Part shown: positions 46,090 through 56,892 of the stretch, one piece after another
Layout of the letters: every line of letters begins with the position of its first letter
Position numbering within the stretch: the stretch's first letter is position 1
From: Legionella donaldsonii
GTDB lineage: Bacteria; Pseudomonadota; Gammaproteobacteria; Legionellales; Legionellaceae
DNA length: 64,000 nucleotides
Assembly (NCBI RefSeq): GCF_900452385.1
Contig: NZ_UGOA01000001.1
Span: 2,996,001-3,060,000, forward strand
Direction: 5' to 3'
Program-made: the position numbers and the translations under genes
The notes under the pieces: model-generated
Told to the model about the DNA's origin: nothing
The model's database searches: none
What the model saw: only the letters and a program-made list of their open reading frames with translations

Positions 46090-48867
46090 ATGGGGAAAAA
46101 AACGATCGTTCGAGTAGCTGAGCACGTCGAAATGAGTGAGCTGCTTTTAGAGCGCTTAAAAGCAATTTTGGGCGAGTTTGAATTAGAACGCTATACCGAA
46201 TCGCCCAATTTATTACGAAGTTACCAACGCCGCATCGATAGTTTGGAAAAAGCATTCCTCTTTATTCTCCAGACCCAACCGCTCAAAATAGCCCCCCCTA
46301 CATTAAAAACCTATCTCGATTGGTGTAAAAAACTATGCAAGCTGCCTCCTAATGGCTCCATTGAAGACTATCAGAACGTTCTTTCTCAATATACGGCGTT
46401 ATTAACTGACGCTATCGTTGATTACTACGATTGGCCGCAAGAGGATGGTACGGAAATATCCATGTTTAGCGATCGGAAGGCTATCGCACAAAAAAAATTG
46501 GAGGAAATGAAGAAGATAGCCATAGAACAGCTTAACAAAGCCGAGCAATATGTCCTTATGCACGAAGGCCGCGCTGATTTAGCGACTTTAACGCCACTCA
46601 AGGTTAGTAGCCAGAATGAATTCGTCTTGCAATGGGATAGACAACTGCCCCCCTATTCAGAGGAGACGGTAAGCGAGTTGGCAACCATCAAAGCGCTTGG
46701 CTTAAAGTGGGCAAAAAAGAAGAAGACTCTCACCACACCAGACTGGTTTCGTCGTTTACCGCTTTATCAGCAAGCCTATTTTCATGGGAGTAACACCCAA
46801 GTCAATTCCATTGAAAATTTAGCGATTGATCTGAACAAATTACTCGTCATCTGGCTTAAGCTAAAAGCAACCGCTTCCCTACAGGAAGAACTTAGACGTA
46901 TTGCTGCAGGGGAAACTAACCTGCCTGCCTGGTTTAGAGATTTGCCGGCTAATCAACAAAACCTGATCAGAAATTTGGTGTCCCCCACGGTTACAGTCAG
47001 TGAAGTGACTAACAATCTGCGGGCATTGGAAAGCCGGTTACAAAGAATGCATGCCAGCAATTCACCCGAGTTTAATGAGGAGTTGGCCGAATTAAAGACC
47101 GTACCCTATTGGTATTTAACGCTGGCCGATTACGAACAGCGTTTCCTTAATACGGTCCTGAATCAAGTTCAACGAGTGGAAGAGGCTATTTCTTTTTTAC
47201 CCAGCCGTTTACGCACCTTACCCATCCTCGCTAATTTTGCTGAACACCAGTTATTACTCCTCAACCAGGACGGTAAGATTACGAAAGCATTTCCAGCCAA
47301 ACTGCGCTCAAGCCATCTGGCATCCCGTGATGTCGCAGGCCAGCTCCATGAGGTCGGGGAGTTATACACACTGAGGAATCTGGCAAAAATTAGAAATATC
47401 GCCGCAAATAGAATGTTACTGCTGCAAACGTTAATCAGCCCAGTCAAATTGCTCAGTGGATTTATGCCTGATTACACCCTTGAGCAGCATCGCCAAAAAG
47501 CCGTGGCGGCCGCAAAAAAAGAAGGGGCGAAGTTACTTTTTTCTACCAATCATCCCTTCAACATGGCGCGGGTACTTTATCCTACGCCAGCCAACGATCC
47601 AGGATGCACGGCTTTGTTGCAGCAGGCCGAGGCTTATTCCGTTCTGGGTCAATTACCTGACTTGGAAGGGCATTGGAGTTATGAGCAAATTGAAGAGCTC
47701 GTGCGGGAAGCCTTTGCTTCGACCTATCTTGTTGAGAACAAGTTACAAGATGACTTGACCCCGAGTAGTTTCTATATCCTGGGCCCCAAATCAGTAAAAG
47801 ACAATCTGGCCGAGTTATTCCGTACCCATTATCAGGCCTTACAGCAGTTACCCGATTGGCAAAAAGTCGTTAGCCAACATCTGTTTATCATGCATAACCA
47901 CCTGGAGTCCGAACATCAAACCTTCGTGACTTATCAGCAAGGTCTCGATGATTTGACTGCCTTGGCTAAAGAATATCGAGCGGTATTAAACTCCCCTTTT
48001 GGATCAGGGACTATCCTTGATTATTCGGGCCGGGAACTCTTCTTAAGCTCTCTCGAAAATCTGTTAATCATGTACATGGATGGCGTGAGTTATGGATCCT
48101 GCGTGAGTGGTAAAGACAGGAAAGCAATCGAAATCATCCATACCGATGCCATGTTATTGTATCGGGAATTATACGGTCGTTGGCCTAGTTTTACCGATAC
48201 AGGAGCACCACGCAAAAATTTTGTGAAACTGGTTGTTGAATTATATCTATCAAGACATGGGGCAGAACATGCCGGACAAAATGCGCCAGGGGCAGATAGT
48301 ATTAAAACGCCGGCTAATTATTGGCCTGCTGATATTGCGGAAGCCATTTGTGACCGATTAGGAAAAAAAGCCCTAACCGTTGATGATATCATAGCGACTA
48401 ATAATGAGGTCGGAAAAATTGGTGATGCCAAAACGCGAATCGCCCCTAATTTTGCTGCCTGTGTTGTCGCTGCACAAAAATTATCTAAACCAAATCAGAA
48501 AAAGCTCATTGAGCAGATAAAAATTATTGTGGAAGAAAAGGAACAGTGGGAAAAGAGAACTTATAGCTTTCCTTTTTATCCTGCGCCGCCAACCGGCGTT
48601 GATCAGATCAAACAGTTATTGAATGTTCCTGGCCAGTACTCCAGTGCGCACATGACCAAAACGCTTGCCGAGATATATGAGATTGTTCATCAGCGCCCAG
48701 AAACATCGTCAACCCGCGATAAGGTGACGCAAATGCTTTATGATAGTATTCTTGCTTTATTCAAGCATGCTGAACCTGAACAAATATGTGCGCAGCAAGT
48801 TGAACATCTGATTACCATTAAAAATGAATTTTTCAGAGAAAACCAACAACCAATCGCTGTGTACTAG
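46090..48867 (+). CDS. large protein with CX5R phosphoinositide-phosphatase signature, effector candidate
   Basis: 925 residues from ATG 46090 (AGGGA upstream; the frame is open to a TTG at 46030). The N-terminal about 580 residues are helical and unrecognised. At residues 671-677, CVSGKDR fits the CX5R loop and closely matches CKSGKDR of the SopB/SigD/IpgD and SidF/SidP families, in the context YMDGVSYGSCVSGKDRKA; Cys671 would be the nucleophile and Arg677 the phosphate binder. The following helix (IEIIHTDAMLLYRE) also fits. Those enzymes remove phosphate from host phosphoinositides. No signal peptide; translocation through Dot/Icm is inferred. Confidence 0.78.
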   Translation: MGKKTIVRVAEHVEMSELLLERLKAILGEFELERYTESPNLLRSYQRRIDSLEKAFLFILQTQPLKIAPPTLKTYLDWCKKLCKLPPNGSIEDYQNVLSQYTALLTDAIVDYYDWPQEDGTEISMFSDRKAIAQKKLEEMKKIAIEQLNKAEQYVLMHEGRADLATLTPLKVSSQNEFVLQWDRQLPPYSEETVSELATIKALGLKWAKKKKTLTTPDWFRRLPLYQQAYFHGSNTQVNSIENLAIDLNKLLVIWLKLKATASLQEELRRIAAGETNLPAWFRDLPANQQNLIRNLVSPTVTVSEVTNNLRALESRLQRMHASNSPEFNEELAELKTVPYWYLTLADYEQRFLNTVLNQVQRVEEAISFLPSRLRTLPILANFAEHQLLLLNQDGKITKAFPAKLRSSHLASRDVAGQLHEVGELYTLRNLAKIRNIAANRMLLLQTLISPVKLLSGFMPDYTLEQHRQKAVAAAKKEGAKLLFSTNHPFNMARVLYPTPANDPGCTALLQQAEAYSVLGQLPDLEGHWSYEQIEELVREAFASTYLVENKLQDDLTPSSFYILGPKSVKDNLAELFRTHYQALQQLPDWQKVVSQHLFIMHNHLESEHQTFVTYQQGLDDLTALAKEYRAVLNSPFGSGTILDYSGRELFLSSLENLLIMYMDGVSYGSCVSGKDRKAIEIIHTDAMLLYRELYGRWPSFTDTGAPRKNFVKLVVELYLSRHGAEHAGQNAPGADSIKTPANYWPADIAEAICDRLGKKALTVDDIIATNNEVGKIGDAKTRIAPNFAACVVAAQKLSKPNQKKLIEQIKIIVEEKEQWEKRTYSFPFYPAPPTGVDQIKQLLNVPGQYSSAHMTKTLAEIYEIVHQRPETSSTRDKVTQMLYDSILALFKHAEPEQICAQQVEHLITIKNEFFRENQQPIAVY

Positions 48868-48884
48868 TCGCATGATGACGATCA

Positions 48885-49622
48885 TCAAGCGTCCAGGAGT
48901 TGTTCCAGGCCGTAATAAAGTGAATCCAATTGCTGGACTCGCTGGCAGGATAGAATAATACCAGGCATAAAAGAGGCTCTATCGATGCTGTCATGCGTGA
49001 GCGTCAGGGTTTCACCACGACTGCCAAAAATAACTTGCTGACGCGCAAGAACACCGGGTAACCGAAGTGAGTGAATAGGAACATTTTGGTGTAAACCACC
49101 ACGGACTCCCAGGATCAGTTCGTGGGAAGGCAGCTCTTTTTTATCTTGACCTCTTGCCTTGGCGATCATTTCCGCAGTTTTCATTGCCGTCCCTGAGGGC
49201 GCATCAAATTTTTGTTGATGGTGAGCTTCAATAATCTCTACCTCAGGAAGAAAGCGGGCAGCCTGGGCAGCAAAACGCATCATTAAGACAGCCGCAATTG
49301 AAAAATTGGGTACAATAATACCGCCTAATTGTTGTTCAGCACACAGACTTTGCAAATGTTGGATTTGCTCCTCAACAAGGCCGCTAGTACCGATAACGGG
49401 ATGAGCACCGCTTTCGATAATGGTTACGCTATTCTCATAGACAGAGTCAGCACGGGTAAGATCAACGACGATTGCGGCCTGTTTTTCTCTAATTGCCTGG
49501 CGCAGGTTATCCTGACGGCCCAACCCCGCTACTAATTCGAAATCAGGATGATTTTTAATGGTTTCACAGGCAAGTACTCCCATTTTTCCTTGGGCACCAT
49601 TGACAATGACTCGAGCGGGCAT
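48885..49622 (-). CDS. dapB: 4-hydroxy-tetrahydrodipicolinate reductase
   Basis: Lysine/diaminopimelate pathway, NAD(P)H-dependent. 245 residues: VNGAQGKMGVLA (nucleotide binding), PVIGTSGL, VPNFSIAAVLMMRFA, and EAHHQQKFDAPSGTAMKTAE with the active-site His-His and Lys. It supplies meso-DAP for peptidoglycan. It converges on the phosphatase-like gene, 17 nt apart. Confidence 0.96.
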   Translation of the reverse strand: MPARVIVNGAQGKMGVLACETIKNHPDFELVAGLGRQDNLRQAIREKQAAIVVDLTRADSVYENSVTIIESGAHPVIGTSGLVEEQIQHLQSLCAEQQLGGIIVPNFSIAAVLMMRFAAQAARFLPEVEIIEAHHQQKFDAPSGTAMKTAEMIAKARGQDKKELPSHELILGVRGGLHQNVPIHSLRLPGVLARQQVIFGSRGETLTLTHDSIDRASFMPGIILSCQRVQQLDSLYYGLEQLLDA

Positions 49623-49657
49623 GCTATCTCCGATTAAATAAGCGTAGAGAGGATCTT

Positions 49658-49906
49658 TTAGGATCTGGTTTCTTTTTGTTTCGATTTTTCTTGCGCATCA
49701 CGAACGACTTTTTCCGCACGAGCGACCCGCTCAGCCATTGCTTTTTCATTGACTATGCGCAATGCCCACAGACTGGCAGGAAACCAGCCAATGATTGTCG
49801 CTTGCATAATCAAGGCTACCACACCGCCACCAGGATTATCATCCATGAACAGTACGAGCCAGGGAAAAAAAACAGCAAGAAATGTCATGAACATACGTTT
49901 TATCAT
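49658..49906 (-). CDS. YqaE/Pmp3-like small membrane protein
   Basis: 82 residues from ATG 49906, which has AAGG 8 nt upstream (a GTG at 49921 overlaps that site). Two membrane segments (FLAVFFPWLVLFM and ALIMQATIIGWFPASLWALRIV) in the Pmp3/UPF0057 pattern, then a charged helix of about 30 residues that typical members lack. Members are linked to membrane potential and stress tolerance. Confidence 0.78.
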   Translation of the reverse strand: MIKRMFMTFLAVFFPWLVLFMDDNPGGGVVALIMQATIIGWFPASLWALRIVNEKAMAERVARAEKVVRDAQEKSKQKETRS

Positions 49907-50264
49907 GCTAATAACCTTCACATTGCACTAGCTAAAGTATACACCGAACCAGGAGTTCTAATACAACCCACCTTAAATTTTTATTGAGAAAGAAGCAAGC
50001 CCTGTTTCTTAGTTGCTATAAAGTCACTGCATGCCGATTTGCCTTGGCTTGGTCATCCAATAAAAGAAATTTCTCGTGCTGATTTGCTGGTAATGCAAAG
50101 CTTGCAAATGGGATCCAAACGCTGTACATTGTATGCGCATTTTACAGCGAATTTTTTTGTTTTTCCGATACAGCGAAACGATATTCCGCAACTTTTCCCA
50201 AGTATTTTCCAGCGGCATCGTCTTTTACTGTAGCCGTTAAGCGTTATCTAACAAGGGTAGTACA
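49907..50264. other. 358-bp intergenic region
   Basis: Divergent spacer upstream of the Pmp3-like and RocC-like genes. Two overlapping antisense frames of about 64 codons exist (50024-50218 minus, 50039-50233 plus) but neither has a ribosome binding site or a recognisable product. No RNA gene was identified. Confidence 0.45.
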
Positions 50265-50924
50265 ATGAGAAGGCAAGAACTTCATCCACGCACAGCAATA
50301 CTGAATAAAACACAAAAAAATCAATCCAAAAAAGCGCGTAATGAAGCCTTACTGTGGCTTGCCGCTACCTTCCCTGAAGTATTTGACAACAGCCTGCACA
50401 TTCGCCCCTTGAAAATTGGGATCATGAATGACGTTTTAGCCTATGCTGATAAGGCTGCCGAAGCAGGTATCTCAAAAAGTAAACTGCGTGAAGCCGTTGT
50501 TTTGTTTACTCGTCGTATTGATTATCTCACTTGCCTGAAAGCGCGTGAAATGCGGGTTGATTTAACGGGTGCGCCTACTGAAATGGTCACCGAAGAGGAA
50601 GCAGAAAAAGCAGCGACCAAAATTAAAAAACGTATTGAAAAAAGTGCACGAAACGCACGCAAAGCAGCGCCTGTTAAAACATCCAGCAGTTATAGCAAAC
50701 CCTCCTCACACGGGATTAACCAAACACCAGACTTTATTCCCTATCCAGAACGTACACCCGCATTTAGTGCACAAAACGCCTTGGTGCAACCACAGCGTTC
50801 GGCAGCAGCCATAGTCGTCAAGCATAAAACGTCACGTCAGTTTGATCCCGATGCGGTAGCCCGCTTAAAAGAAAAATTGGGATTATCACGTAAGGTTGAA
50901 ATGGAAGAAGAGACCGCTGAGTAG
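50265..50924 (+). CDS. rocC: ProQ/FinO-domain RNA chaperone, RocC-like
   Basis: 219 residues. The N-terminal about 115 residues form a ProQ/FinO domain (ARNEALLWLAATFPEVFD, IRPLKIGIMNDVLAYA, VVLFTRRIDYLTCLKA, RVDLTGAPTEMV), followed by a basic, Ala/Lys-rich linker and a short charged tail. In L. pneumophila RocC, with the sRNA RocR, represses competence genes; as far as I recall it is encoded a few genes from pyk-pgk-gap-tkt, as here. Orthology is therefore likely, though other ProQ paralogs exist in Legionella. Confidence 0.85.
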   Translation: MRRQELHPRTAILNKTQKNQSKKARNEALLWLAATFPEVFDNSLHIRPLKIGIMNDVLAYADKAAEAGISKSKLREAVVLFTRRIDYLTCLKAREMRVDLTGAPTEMVTEEEAEKAATKIKKRIEKSARNARKAAPVKTSSSYSKPSSHGINQTPDFIPYPERTPAFSAQNALVQPQRSAAAIVVKHKTSRQFDPDAVARLKEKLGLSRKVEMEEETAE

Positions 50925-51062
50925 TTCGCTGGATTTCTGTTGATGGATCCAAGACATTGAAGTGATTTGAAGCTTTCGAATGCTGGGAAAGCTCCGGTTT
51001 TGCCACGGTCCTTTCTGGCAATATCACGTCGTTCAAGACAGCGAGAAGGAAACACCGAGTTC

Positions 51063-52490
51063 CTAATCAGTAGCGCGGATGATTTCCATACAATTGGTTC
51101 CACCCGCTTCGCCAATCAGACGCCCTCTTGTTAAAAGCACATACGCGTTATTTTCTAACAAACCCAGCTCTAAAAGATGTGCAATTATTTGCTCATTAAT
51201 TGCCTCACTTGCCAGATGATGGTAATCAAGCAGGATAGGAAAAACATTATTGACCAAACTTAATTTACTCACTGTACGGGCATTCGCGGTTACTGCATAA
51301 ATAGGAACATTGCTATGTTGCCGCGACATCCAGATAGCCGTGGCTCCCGATTCCGTGAGTGCAACGATTGCTTTAATAGGAAAGTGATTGGCCGCATGGA
51401 TAGTCGCCATGGCAATCGCCTGATCAGCGCGATGATAATGACAGCTTTCATTATCCGCCTGATAGAAGAAAGCGGCATGTTTTTCTGCACTGCGACAAAT
51501 TTTATCGACCATACTAATCACTTTCACGGGAAAATGACCGGCGGCAGTCTCGGCAGATAACATCACCGCATCTGTACCATCAAGGATCGCGTTGGCAACA
51601 TCGGATACTTCTGCACGCGTGGGTTGCGGCTGATTAATCATGGATTCCATCATTTGAGTCGCGGTAATGACTACTTTATCCAGGCGACGACTTTGCTCGA
51701 TAATACGCTTTTGGATGGCAGGGACTTCTGCCGCTCCAATTTCTACACCCAAATCACCCCGGGCAACAATAATGGCATCAGCCGCGTTAATGATCTCCGT
51801 TAAATGCTGCAAGGCTTCCGTTCGTTCTATTTTTGCAACAATCGGTATATCGATACCGCCAAATTGTTTCAATAAGGCATGCACATCATGAATATCTTTT
51901 GCATCTTTAACAAAAGAAAGGCAAAGGTAATCCGCATCAATCGCAATAGCTATTTCTAAATCTTTCTTGTCTTTTTCAGTCAAGGTTCTGGCTGCCAGGC
52001 CGCCCCCTTTGCGGTTTAAACCTTTGTTGCTATGCAATACCCCCCCTTCAATCACCTGGCAATGGATTAAAGGCGGTTTAATGTCCACCACTTCCAATTC
52101 GATTAAGCCATCGTCGAGCAACAGGCGATCAGCCAAGGCCAACTCATGACATAAGTTGCTATAAGCAACACTGACTTCCTGTTGGTCACCCGGTTCCTGA
52201 CTGGCACAATGAAGGGTAAAAGCCTGGCCATCACGCAAATTAATTTTGCCTTTTTTGAAGACGCCGATCCTTAATTTCGGACCCTGAAGATCAGCCATAA
52301 TGGCTAGCGGATGTTTTAATTCGGCAGCAATTGCCCGGGCTTGTTGGATAAGGGCAAGGACGGTGTCATTGGCATGAGAAAAGTTAATTCGTAAAACATC
52401 CACACCTGCAGTAAGCATCGCACGGAGCGTCTTTACATCACTGCAGGCAGGACCGAGAGTCGCAACGATTTTAGTTCGACGTGGTAACAT
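51063..52490 (-). CDS. pyk: pyruvate kinase
   Basis: Last glycolytic step, PEP + ADP to pyruvate + ATP. 475 residues from ATG 52490, which has GGAAGAG seven nt upstream and gives the normal start [18 protein letters not shown]; the open frame runs on to 52514. Other marks: [19 protein letters not shown], the catalytic [13 protein letters not shown] and [10 protein letters not shown], and AETAAGHFP. Its start overlaps the last 20 nt of pgk, so it is translationally coupled in the tkt-gap-pgk-pyk operon. Confidence 0.96.
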   Translation of the reverse strand: MLPRRTKIVATLGPACSDVKTLRAMLTAGVDVLRINFSHANDTVLALIQQARAIAAELKHPLAIMADLQGPKLRIGVFKKGKINLRDGQAFTLHCASQEPGDQQEVSVAYSNLCHELALADRLLLDDGLIELEVVDIKPPLIHCQVIEGGVLHSNKGLNRKGGGLAARTLTEKDKKDLEIAIAIDADYLCLSFVKDAKDIHDVHALLKQFGGIDIPIVAKIERTEALQHLTEIINAADAIIVARGDLGVEIGAAEVPAIQKRIIEQSRRLDKVVITATQMMESMINQPQPTRAEVSDVANAILDGTDAVMLSAETAAGHFPVKVISMVDKICRSAEKHAAFFYQADNESCHYHRADQAIAMATIHAANHFPIKAIVALTESGATAIWMSRQHSNVPIYAVTANARTVSKLSLVNNVFPILLDYHHLASEAINEQIIAHLLELGLLENNAYVLLTRGRLIGEAGGTNCMEIIRATD

Positions 52491-53661
52491 TGGCGCGCTC
52501 TTCCAGAATGGCAACAGCGGGAAGTGTTTTACCCTCCAGAAACTCCAGAAATGCGCCGCCTCCTGTTGATATATAAGAAATTTGCTGGTTCAAATCATAT
52601 TGATCCACCGCAGCCAAGGTATCACCACCGCCAGCAATTGAAAACGCGGAGCTATCCGCAATGGCAATGGCTAACGCCCTGGTTCCATAGGCAAACTGCG
52701 GGAATTCAAATACCCCTACAGGACCATTCCAAATCACCGTTTTTGCGGTGTCGATGATATCCACATAACGGCTTACTGTTTCAGGACCGATATCCATAAT
52801 CATATCATCGCTGGCAACATTGCTTAGTGATTTATTGAAGGCCGGACAACTGTCTGAAAACGATTTACCCACCACAACATCGGAAGGCAAGGGAATTTGA
52901 CAGCCTGTTTTAACCGCCAAATCTAAAATTTCACGGGCTTCCCCAAGCAAGTTTTCTTCGTAAAGTGACACCCCAATTTCGAATCCCTGGGCTTTCAAAA
53001 AAGTATTGGCAATACCGCCGCCGGGGATGAGGTAATCGACCATGCCAACCAATTGTTTTAGCAGACTCAATTTACTGGACACTTTGGCGCCGCCAACAAT
53101 AGCAACGATAGGTTTTTCAGGATTCCTCAGGACATGCTGCAAGGCTTCCAGTTCCCGCACGAGCAAGGGACCCGCTGCCGCAACAGGCGCATATTTCGCA
53201 ACACCATAGGTTGAGGCTTGTGCACGATGCGCCGTACCAAAAGCATCCATGACGAAAATATCACAGAGCTTGGCCAATTTTTTCGCTAAGGCATCATCAT
53301 TGGCTTTCTCACCCACGTTGAAACGCACGTTTTCGCAAATCACCAATTCCCCATTATTGACTTGGATTCCATCCAAATAATCACTCTCAAAACGCACAGG
53401 GTAATCAAGGTGCTTGGCTAAATAATCAGCGACTGGCTGCAAAGAAAAACGCTTATCAAATTTACCTTCTTCCGGGCGGCCTAAATGGGACAACACCATC
53501 ACGGCTGCTCCCTCATCGAGAGCAGCTTGTAAAGTAGGTAAAGCAGCTTGCAGACGCTGATCACTGGTAATGAGTCCGTCTTTGATCGGAACATTTAAAT
53601 CTTCACGAATCAGTATTCGTTTACCACGAAGGCTGATTTCGCTCATTTTCATTAACTTCAT
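52471..53661 (-). CDS. pgk: phosphoglycerate kinase
   Basis: Converts 1,3-bisphosphoglycerate + ADP to 3-phosphoglycerate + ATP. 396 residues: [53 protein letters not shown] and the GGGDTLAAV nucleotide loop near the C-terminus. AAGGA precedes the ATG. 11 nt downstream of gap. Confidence 0.97.
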   Translation of the reverse strand: MKLMKMSEISLRGKRILIREDLNVPIKDGLITSDQRLQAALPTLQAALDEGAAVMVLSHLGRPEEGKFDKRFSLQPVADYLAKHLDYPVRFESDYLDGIQVNNGELVICENVRFNVGEKANDDALAKKLAKLCDIFVMDAFGTAHRAQASTYGVAKYAPVAAAGPLLVRELEALQHVLRNPEKPIVAIVGGAKVSSKLSLLKQLVGMVDYLIPGGGIANTFLKAQGFEIGVSLYEENLLGEAREILDLAVKTGCQIPLPSDVVVGKSFSDSCPAFNKSLSNVASDDMIMDIGPETVSRYVDIIDTAKTVIWNGPVGVFEFPQFAYGTRALAIAIADSSAFSIAGGGDTLAAVDQYDLNQQISYISTGGGAFLEFLEGKTLPAVAILEERANVTTSN

Positions 53662-53672
53662 TACACTTATCC

Positions 53673-54665
53673 TTAACGATTCATCATGTAGTTTGCTGTA
53701 TCTAACATGCGGTTAGAGAAACCCCATTCATTGTCATACCAGGCAACTACCTTTACTAAATTTCCTAACACTTTGGTTTGAGTGGTATCAAAAACAGCAG
53801 AGGCTGGATAATGATTAAAATCGCAAGATACCAGCGGTTCTTCACAAATATGCAGAATTTCATTTTTTGCTTTACGCATGATGTCATTGACTTCTGCAAC
53901 ACTGGTTTCACGTTGCGCAGTAAAGGTTAAATCGACAACAGACACATTTAAAGTAGGAACACGCATGGCAAAACCATCCAATTTTCCTGCTAATTCTGGT
54001 AACACCAAACCCACAGCCACTGCTGCCCCTGTTTTGGTGGGAATAATCGATTGCGTTGCAGAACGGGCACGACGCAAATCACTATGGCTGCCGTCCAACA
54101 ACATTTGATCCTTCGTGTAAGCATGAACGGTATTGACCAGGCCATGCTCGATACCCAACGCATCATTCAGAGGTTTAACGACGGGTGCCAGGCAATTGGT
54201 CGTACAGGACGCATTGGAAACAATGATATCGGTTGCCCGCAAACTTTGATGGTTTACGCCATAGACAATCGTGGCATCGGCATTTTTACCCGGTGCTGAA
54301 ATTAAAACTTTTTTGGCACCCGCTGCAATATGCTTCATGGCTGCATCACGACTGGTGAAATGGCCTGTGCATTCAAAAACCACATCAACTTCCATCGCTT
54401 TCCAGGGCAGTGCAGTCGGATCACGCTCGGCAATCACCCGAATAGGATGGCCATCGATCACTAGATTATCGCCATCCACACGGACATCGTTGGCAAAACG
54501 ACCATGCGTGGAGTCATAGCGAGTAAGATGAGCAGTGGTTTCTATCCCCGATAAATCATTAATCGCTACTACATTAAATTCATTTTGACGCCCATATTCA
54601 TAAATGGCTCGCAAAATACAGCGGCCAATGCGGCCGTAACCATTTATAGCGACTCGTATCGTCAT
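53673..54665 (-). CDS. gap: glyceraldehyde-3-phosphate dehydrogenase, type I
   Basis: Oxidative phosphorylation of G3P with NAD. 330 residues: [16 protein letters not shown] (NAD motif), the active site [13 protein letters not shown], the catalytic His in [10 protein letters not shown], and [14 protein letters not shown]. 39 nt downstream of tkt in the operon. Confidence 0.97.
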   Translation of the reverse strand: MTIRVAINGYGRIGRCILRAIYEYGRQNEFNVVAINDLSGIETTAHLTRYDSTHGRFANDVRVDGDNLVIDGHPIRVIAERDPTALPWKAMEVDVVFECTGHFTSRDAAMKHIAAGAKKVLISAPGKNADATIVYGVNHQSLRATDIIVSNASCTTNCLAPVVKPLNDALGIEHGLVNTVHAYTKDQMLLDGSHSDLRRARSATQSIIPTKTGAAVAVGLVLPELAGKLDGFAMRVPTLNVSVVDLTFTAQRETSVAEVNDIMRKAKNEILHICEEPLVSCDFNHYPASAVFDTTQTKVLGNLVKVVAWYDNEWGFSNRMLDTANYMMNR

Positions 54666-54704
54666 ACTACTTCTCCGAATAACAGTGACTCGTAGCGAGT
54701 CAGT

Positions 54705-56696
54705 TTAAAATAGAGCTTTTAAAGCGGCTACTATCTTTTCAACAGTAAGGCCTAAATAGTTGTAAGCTTCCGCAGCGGGTGCAGAAACACCAAAACGATC
54801 AATACCAATGACCGCGCCGTCCAAACCTACAAAACGGTACCAATAACCACTCGCAGCCGCTTCAATGGCTATTCGCTTGCGGACCGCATTGGGTAAAACG
54901 TCTTCCTGATAGTTCTTATCCTGAGCAATAAAACGCTCGCAACAGGGCATGGAAACAACACGGATTTTTTTCCCTAATGCCGTCATTTGCGCTGCAGCAG
55001 CGAGAGCCAGTTGCACTTCGGAGCCGGTTGCTAACAGAATGGCATCAGGTAATCCCTGGCAATCACTCAGGATATAACCGCCTCGTTCAATTCGTTCAGC
55101 GGCCTTTGCATCATGGTTTAGAGCAGGCAAATTCTGTCTTGATAACAGTAGGCTGGATGGACCCGTATGATGTTCAAGCGCCTGTTGCCAGGCCACCGCA
55201 GTTTCCATCAGATCAGCGGGTCGCCATACCTGCATATTAGGGGTCATGCGCAACATCGCTGCGTGTTCTATGGGTTGATGAGTCGGGCCATCTTCACCCA
55301 GGCCGATTGAATCATGGGTAAACACATAAATAATACGTTGCTTCATTAAGGCACTTAAGCGCACTGCATTACGGGCATAATCGGCAAAGACTAAAAAAGT
55401 ACCGCCATAAGGAATAAAGCCGCCATGTAAGGCCAAGCCATTCATAATCGCTGCCATGCCGAATTCACGTACACCATAATAGAGATAGTTACCGGAAAAA
55501 TCCTCGGCACTAATCGCTTTAGTACCTGACCAATCCGTATTGTTGGAGCCGGTTAAATCAGCGGAACCACCCAGCATTTCCGGCAATATACGAGCAAATT
55601 GCTCAATGCATTGCTGGGAGCTTTTACGCGTTGCTAACGCTTTATCGCTAGTACGGCATTGTTCGATAAAAGCGGCACTCTGCGTTGGCCAGTTGTCGGG
55701 TAAGTCGCCATTAATACGACGTAAAAATTCCTGGTAATCTTGTGGATAATGTTGCTGATAAGTTTGACAGCTTTGAAGCCACTGGCTTTCGTCATGTTGT
55801 CCCTGTTCGACATGATTCCATGCCGCATAAAGCGCGTCAGGGATTACAAAGGGTGGATGAGGCCAATGAAAGTGTTCTCGCACCTTGGCGACACCGGCGG
55901 CTCCCAAGGGGGACCCATGTGATTTTTCGCTACCGGCAACCGGTGAACCATAACCGATCACGGTTTTACAAATAATTAAACTGGGCTTTTTCGTTTCCTG
56001 ACGGGCTTGTTCGATGGCTTTTTCAATCGCACTGGGATCATGGCCATCGATAGGGCCAATCACCTGCCAATGATAAGCCTTAAAGCGGTTGGCGGTATCA
56101 TCAGTGAACCAGGACTCGACCTTGCCATCAATGGAGATGCCATTGTCATCATAAAAAGCGATTAGTTTACCCAGTCCCAAAGTGCCAGCGAGCGAACAGA
56201 CTTCATGGGAAATACCTTCCATCAGGCAGCCGTCACCGACAAAGGTATAGGTATAATGATTAACCAATTCCAGCTCGGAACGATTAAAATGGTTTGCCAA
56301 TAATTTTTCTGCGATAGCCATACCAACAGCATTAGCAAGCCCTTGACCCAAAGGACCCGTTGTTGTTTCAACACCCGGGGTATCAGCATGTTCAGGATGG
56401 CCAGGGGTTTTGGAATGCAATTGGCGGAAATTTTTAAGCTCATCCAGGCTTAGGTTATAGCCTGTTAAATGTAATAGGGAATAGAGCAGCATGGAGCCAT
56501 GGCCGTTTGATAAAACAAACCGATCCCGATCAAACCAATGAGGGTTTTTAGGATTGTGCTTAAGGAACTTCTTCCATAGTACCGTAGCAATATCTGCCAT
56601 GCCCAAAGGCATGCCTGGATGACCGGATTGGGCTTGCTCAACAGCATCGATACTTAAAAAACGGATGGCATTGGCTAAATCATTAGAAAGACTCAT
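54705..56696 (-). CDS. tkt: transketolase
   Basis: Thiamine-diphosphate enzyme of the pentose phosphate pathway that moves two-carbon units between sugars. 663 residues: [34 protein letters not shown], the ThDP motif [13 protein letters not shown] and [29 protein letters not shown], and the C-terminal [12 protein letters not shown]. First gene of the tkt-gap-pgk-pyk operon, an order shared with L. pneumophila as far as I recall. Confidence 0.97.
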   Translation of the reverse strand: MSLSNDLANAIRFLSIDAVEQAQSGHPGMPLGMADIATVLWKKFLKHNPKNPHWFDRDRFVLSNGHGSMLLYSLLHLTGYNLSLDELKNFRQLHSKTPGHPEHADTPGVETTTGPLGQGLANAVGMAIAEKLLANHFNRSELELVNHYTYTFVGDGCLMEGISHEVCSLAGTLGLGKLIAFYDDNGISIDGKVESWFTDDTANRFKAYHWQVIGPIDGHDPSAIEKAIEQARQETKKPSLIICKTVIGYGSPVAGSEKSHGSPLGAAGVAKVREHFHWPHPPFVIPDALYAAWNHVEQGQHDESQWLQSCQTYQQHYPQDYQEFLRRINGDLPDNWPTQSAAFIEQCRTSDKALATRKSSQQCIEQFARILPEMLGGSADLTGSNNTDWSGTKAISAEDFSGNYLYYGVREFGMAAIMNGLALHGGFIPYGGTFLVFADYARNAVRLSALMKQRIIYVFTHDSIGLGEDGPTHQPIEHAAMLRMTPNMQVWRPADLMETAVAWQQALEHHTGPSSLLLSRQNLPALNHDAKAAERIERGGYILSDCQGLPDAILLATGSEVQLALAAAAQMTALGKKIRVVSMPCCERFIAQDKNYQEDVLPNAVRKRIAIEAAASGYWYRFVGLDGAVIGIDRFGVSAPAAEAYNYLGLTVEKIVAALKALF

Positions 56697-56892
56697 GCGT
56701 TCTCTTATGTAATCATTAGGGGCACTATTGTCGCTCAGAAGCTTCTATTCAGCAAGTTAGCAGCGTGCTTGTTGTAATAATTATGCACAATAATGAGCTT
56801 TTGTGGAGCAAATAGTAGTTAAGTTCATTTAAATTTTACTTTTTGATTATTTTTTGAGATTATTTTTTGGTTTAACTCATTTTCGGGGTTGT

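Noticed and set aside
50024-50233. Two overlapping antisense frames in the rocC upstream region
   Set aside because: No ribosome binding site and no plausible protein; treated as intergenic.
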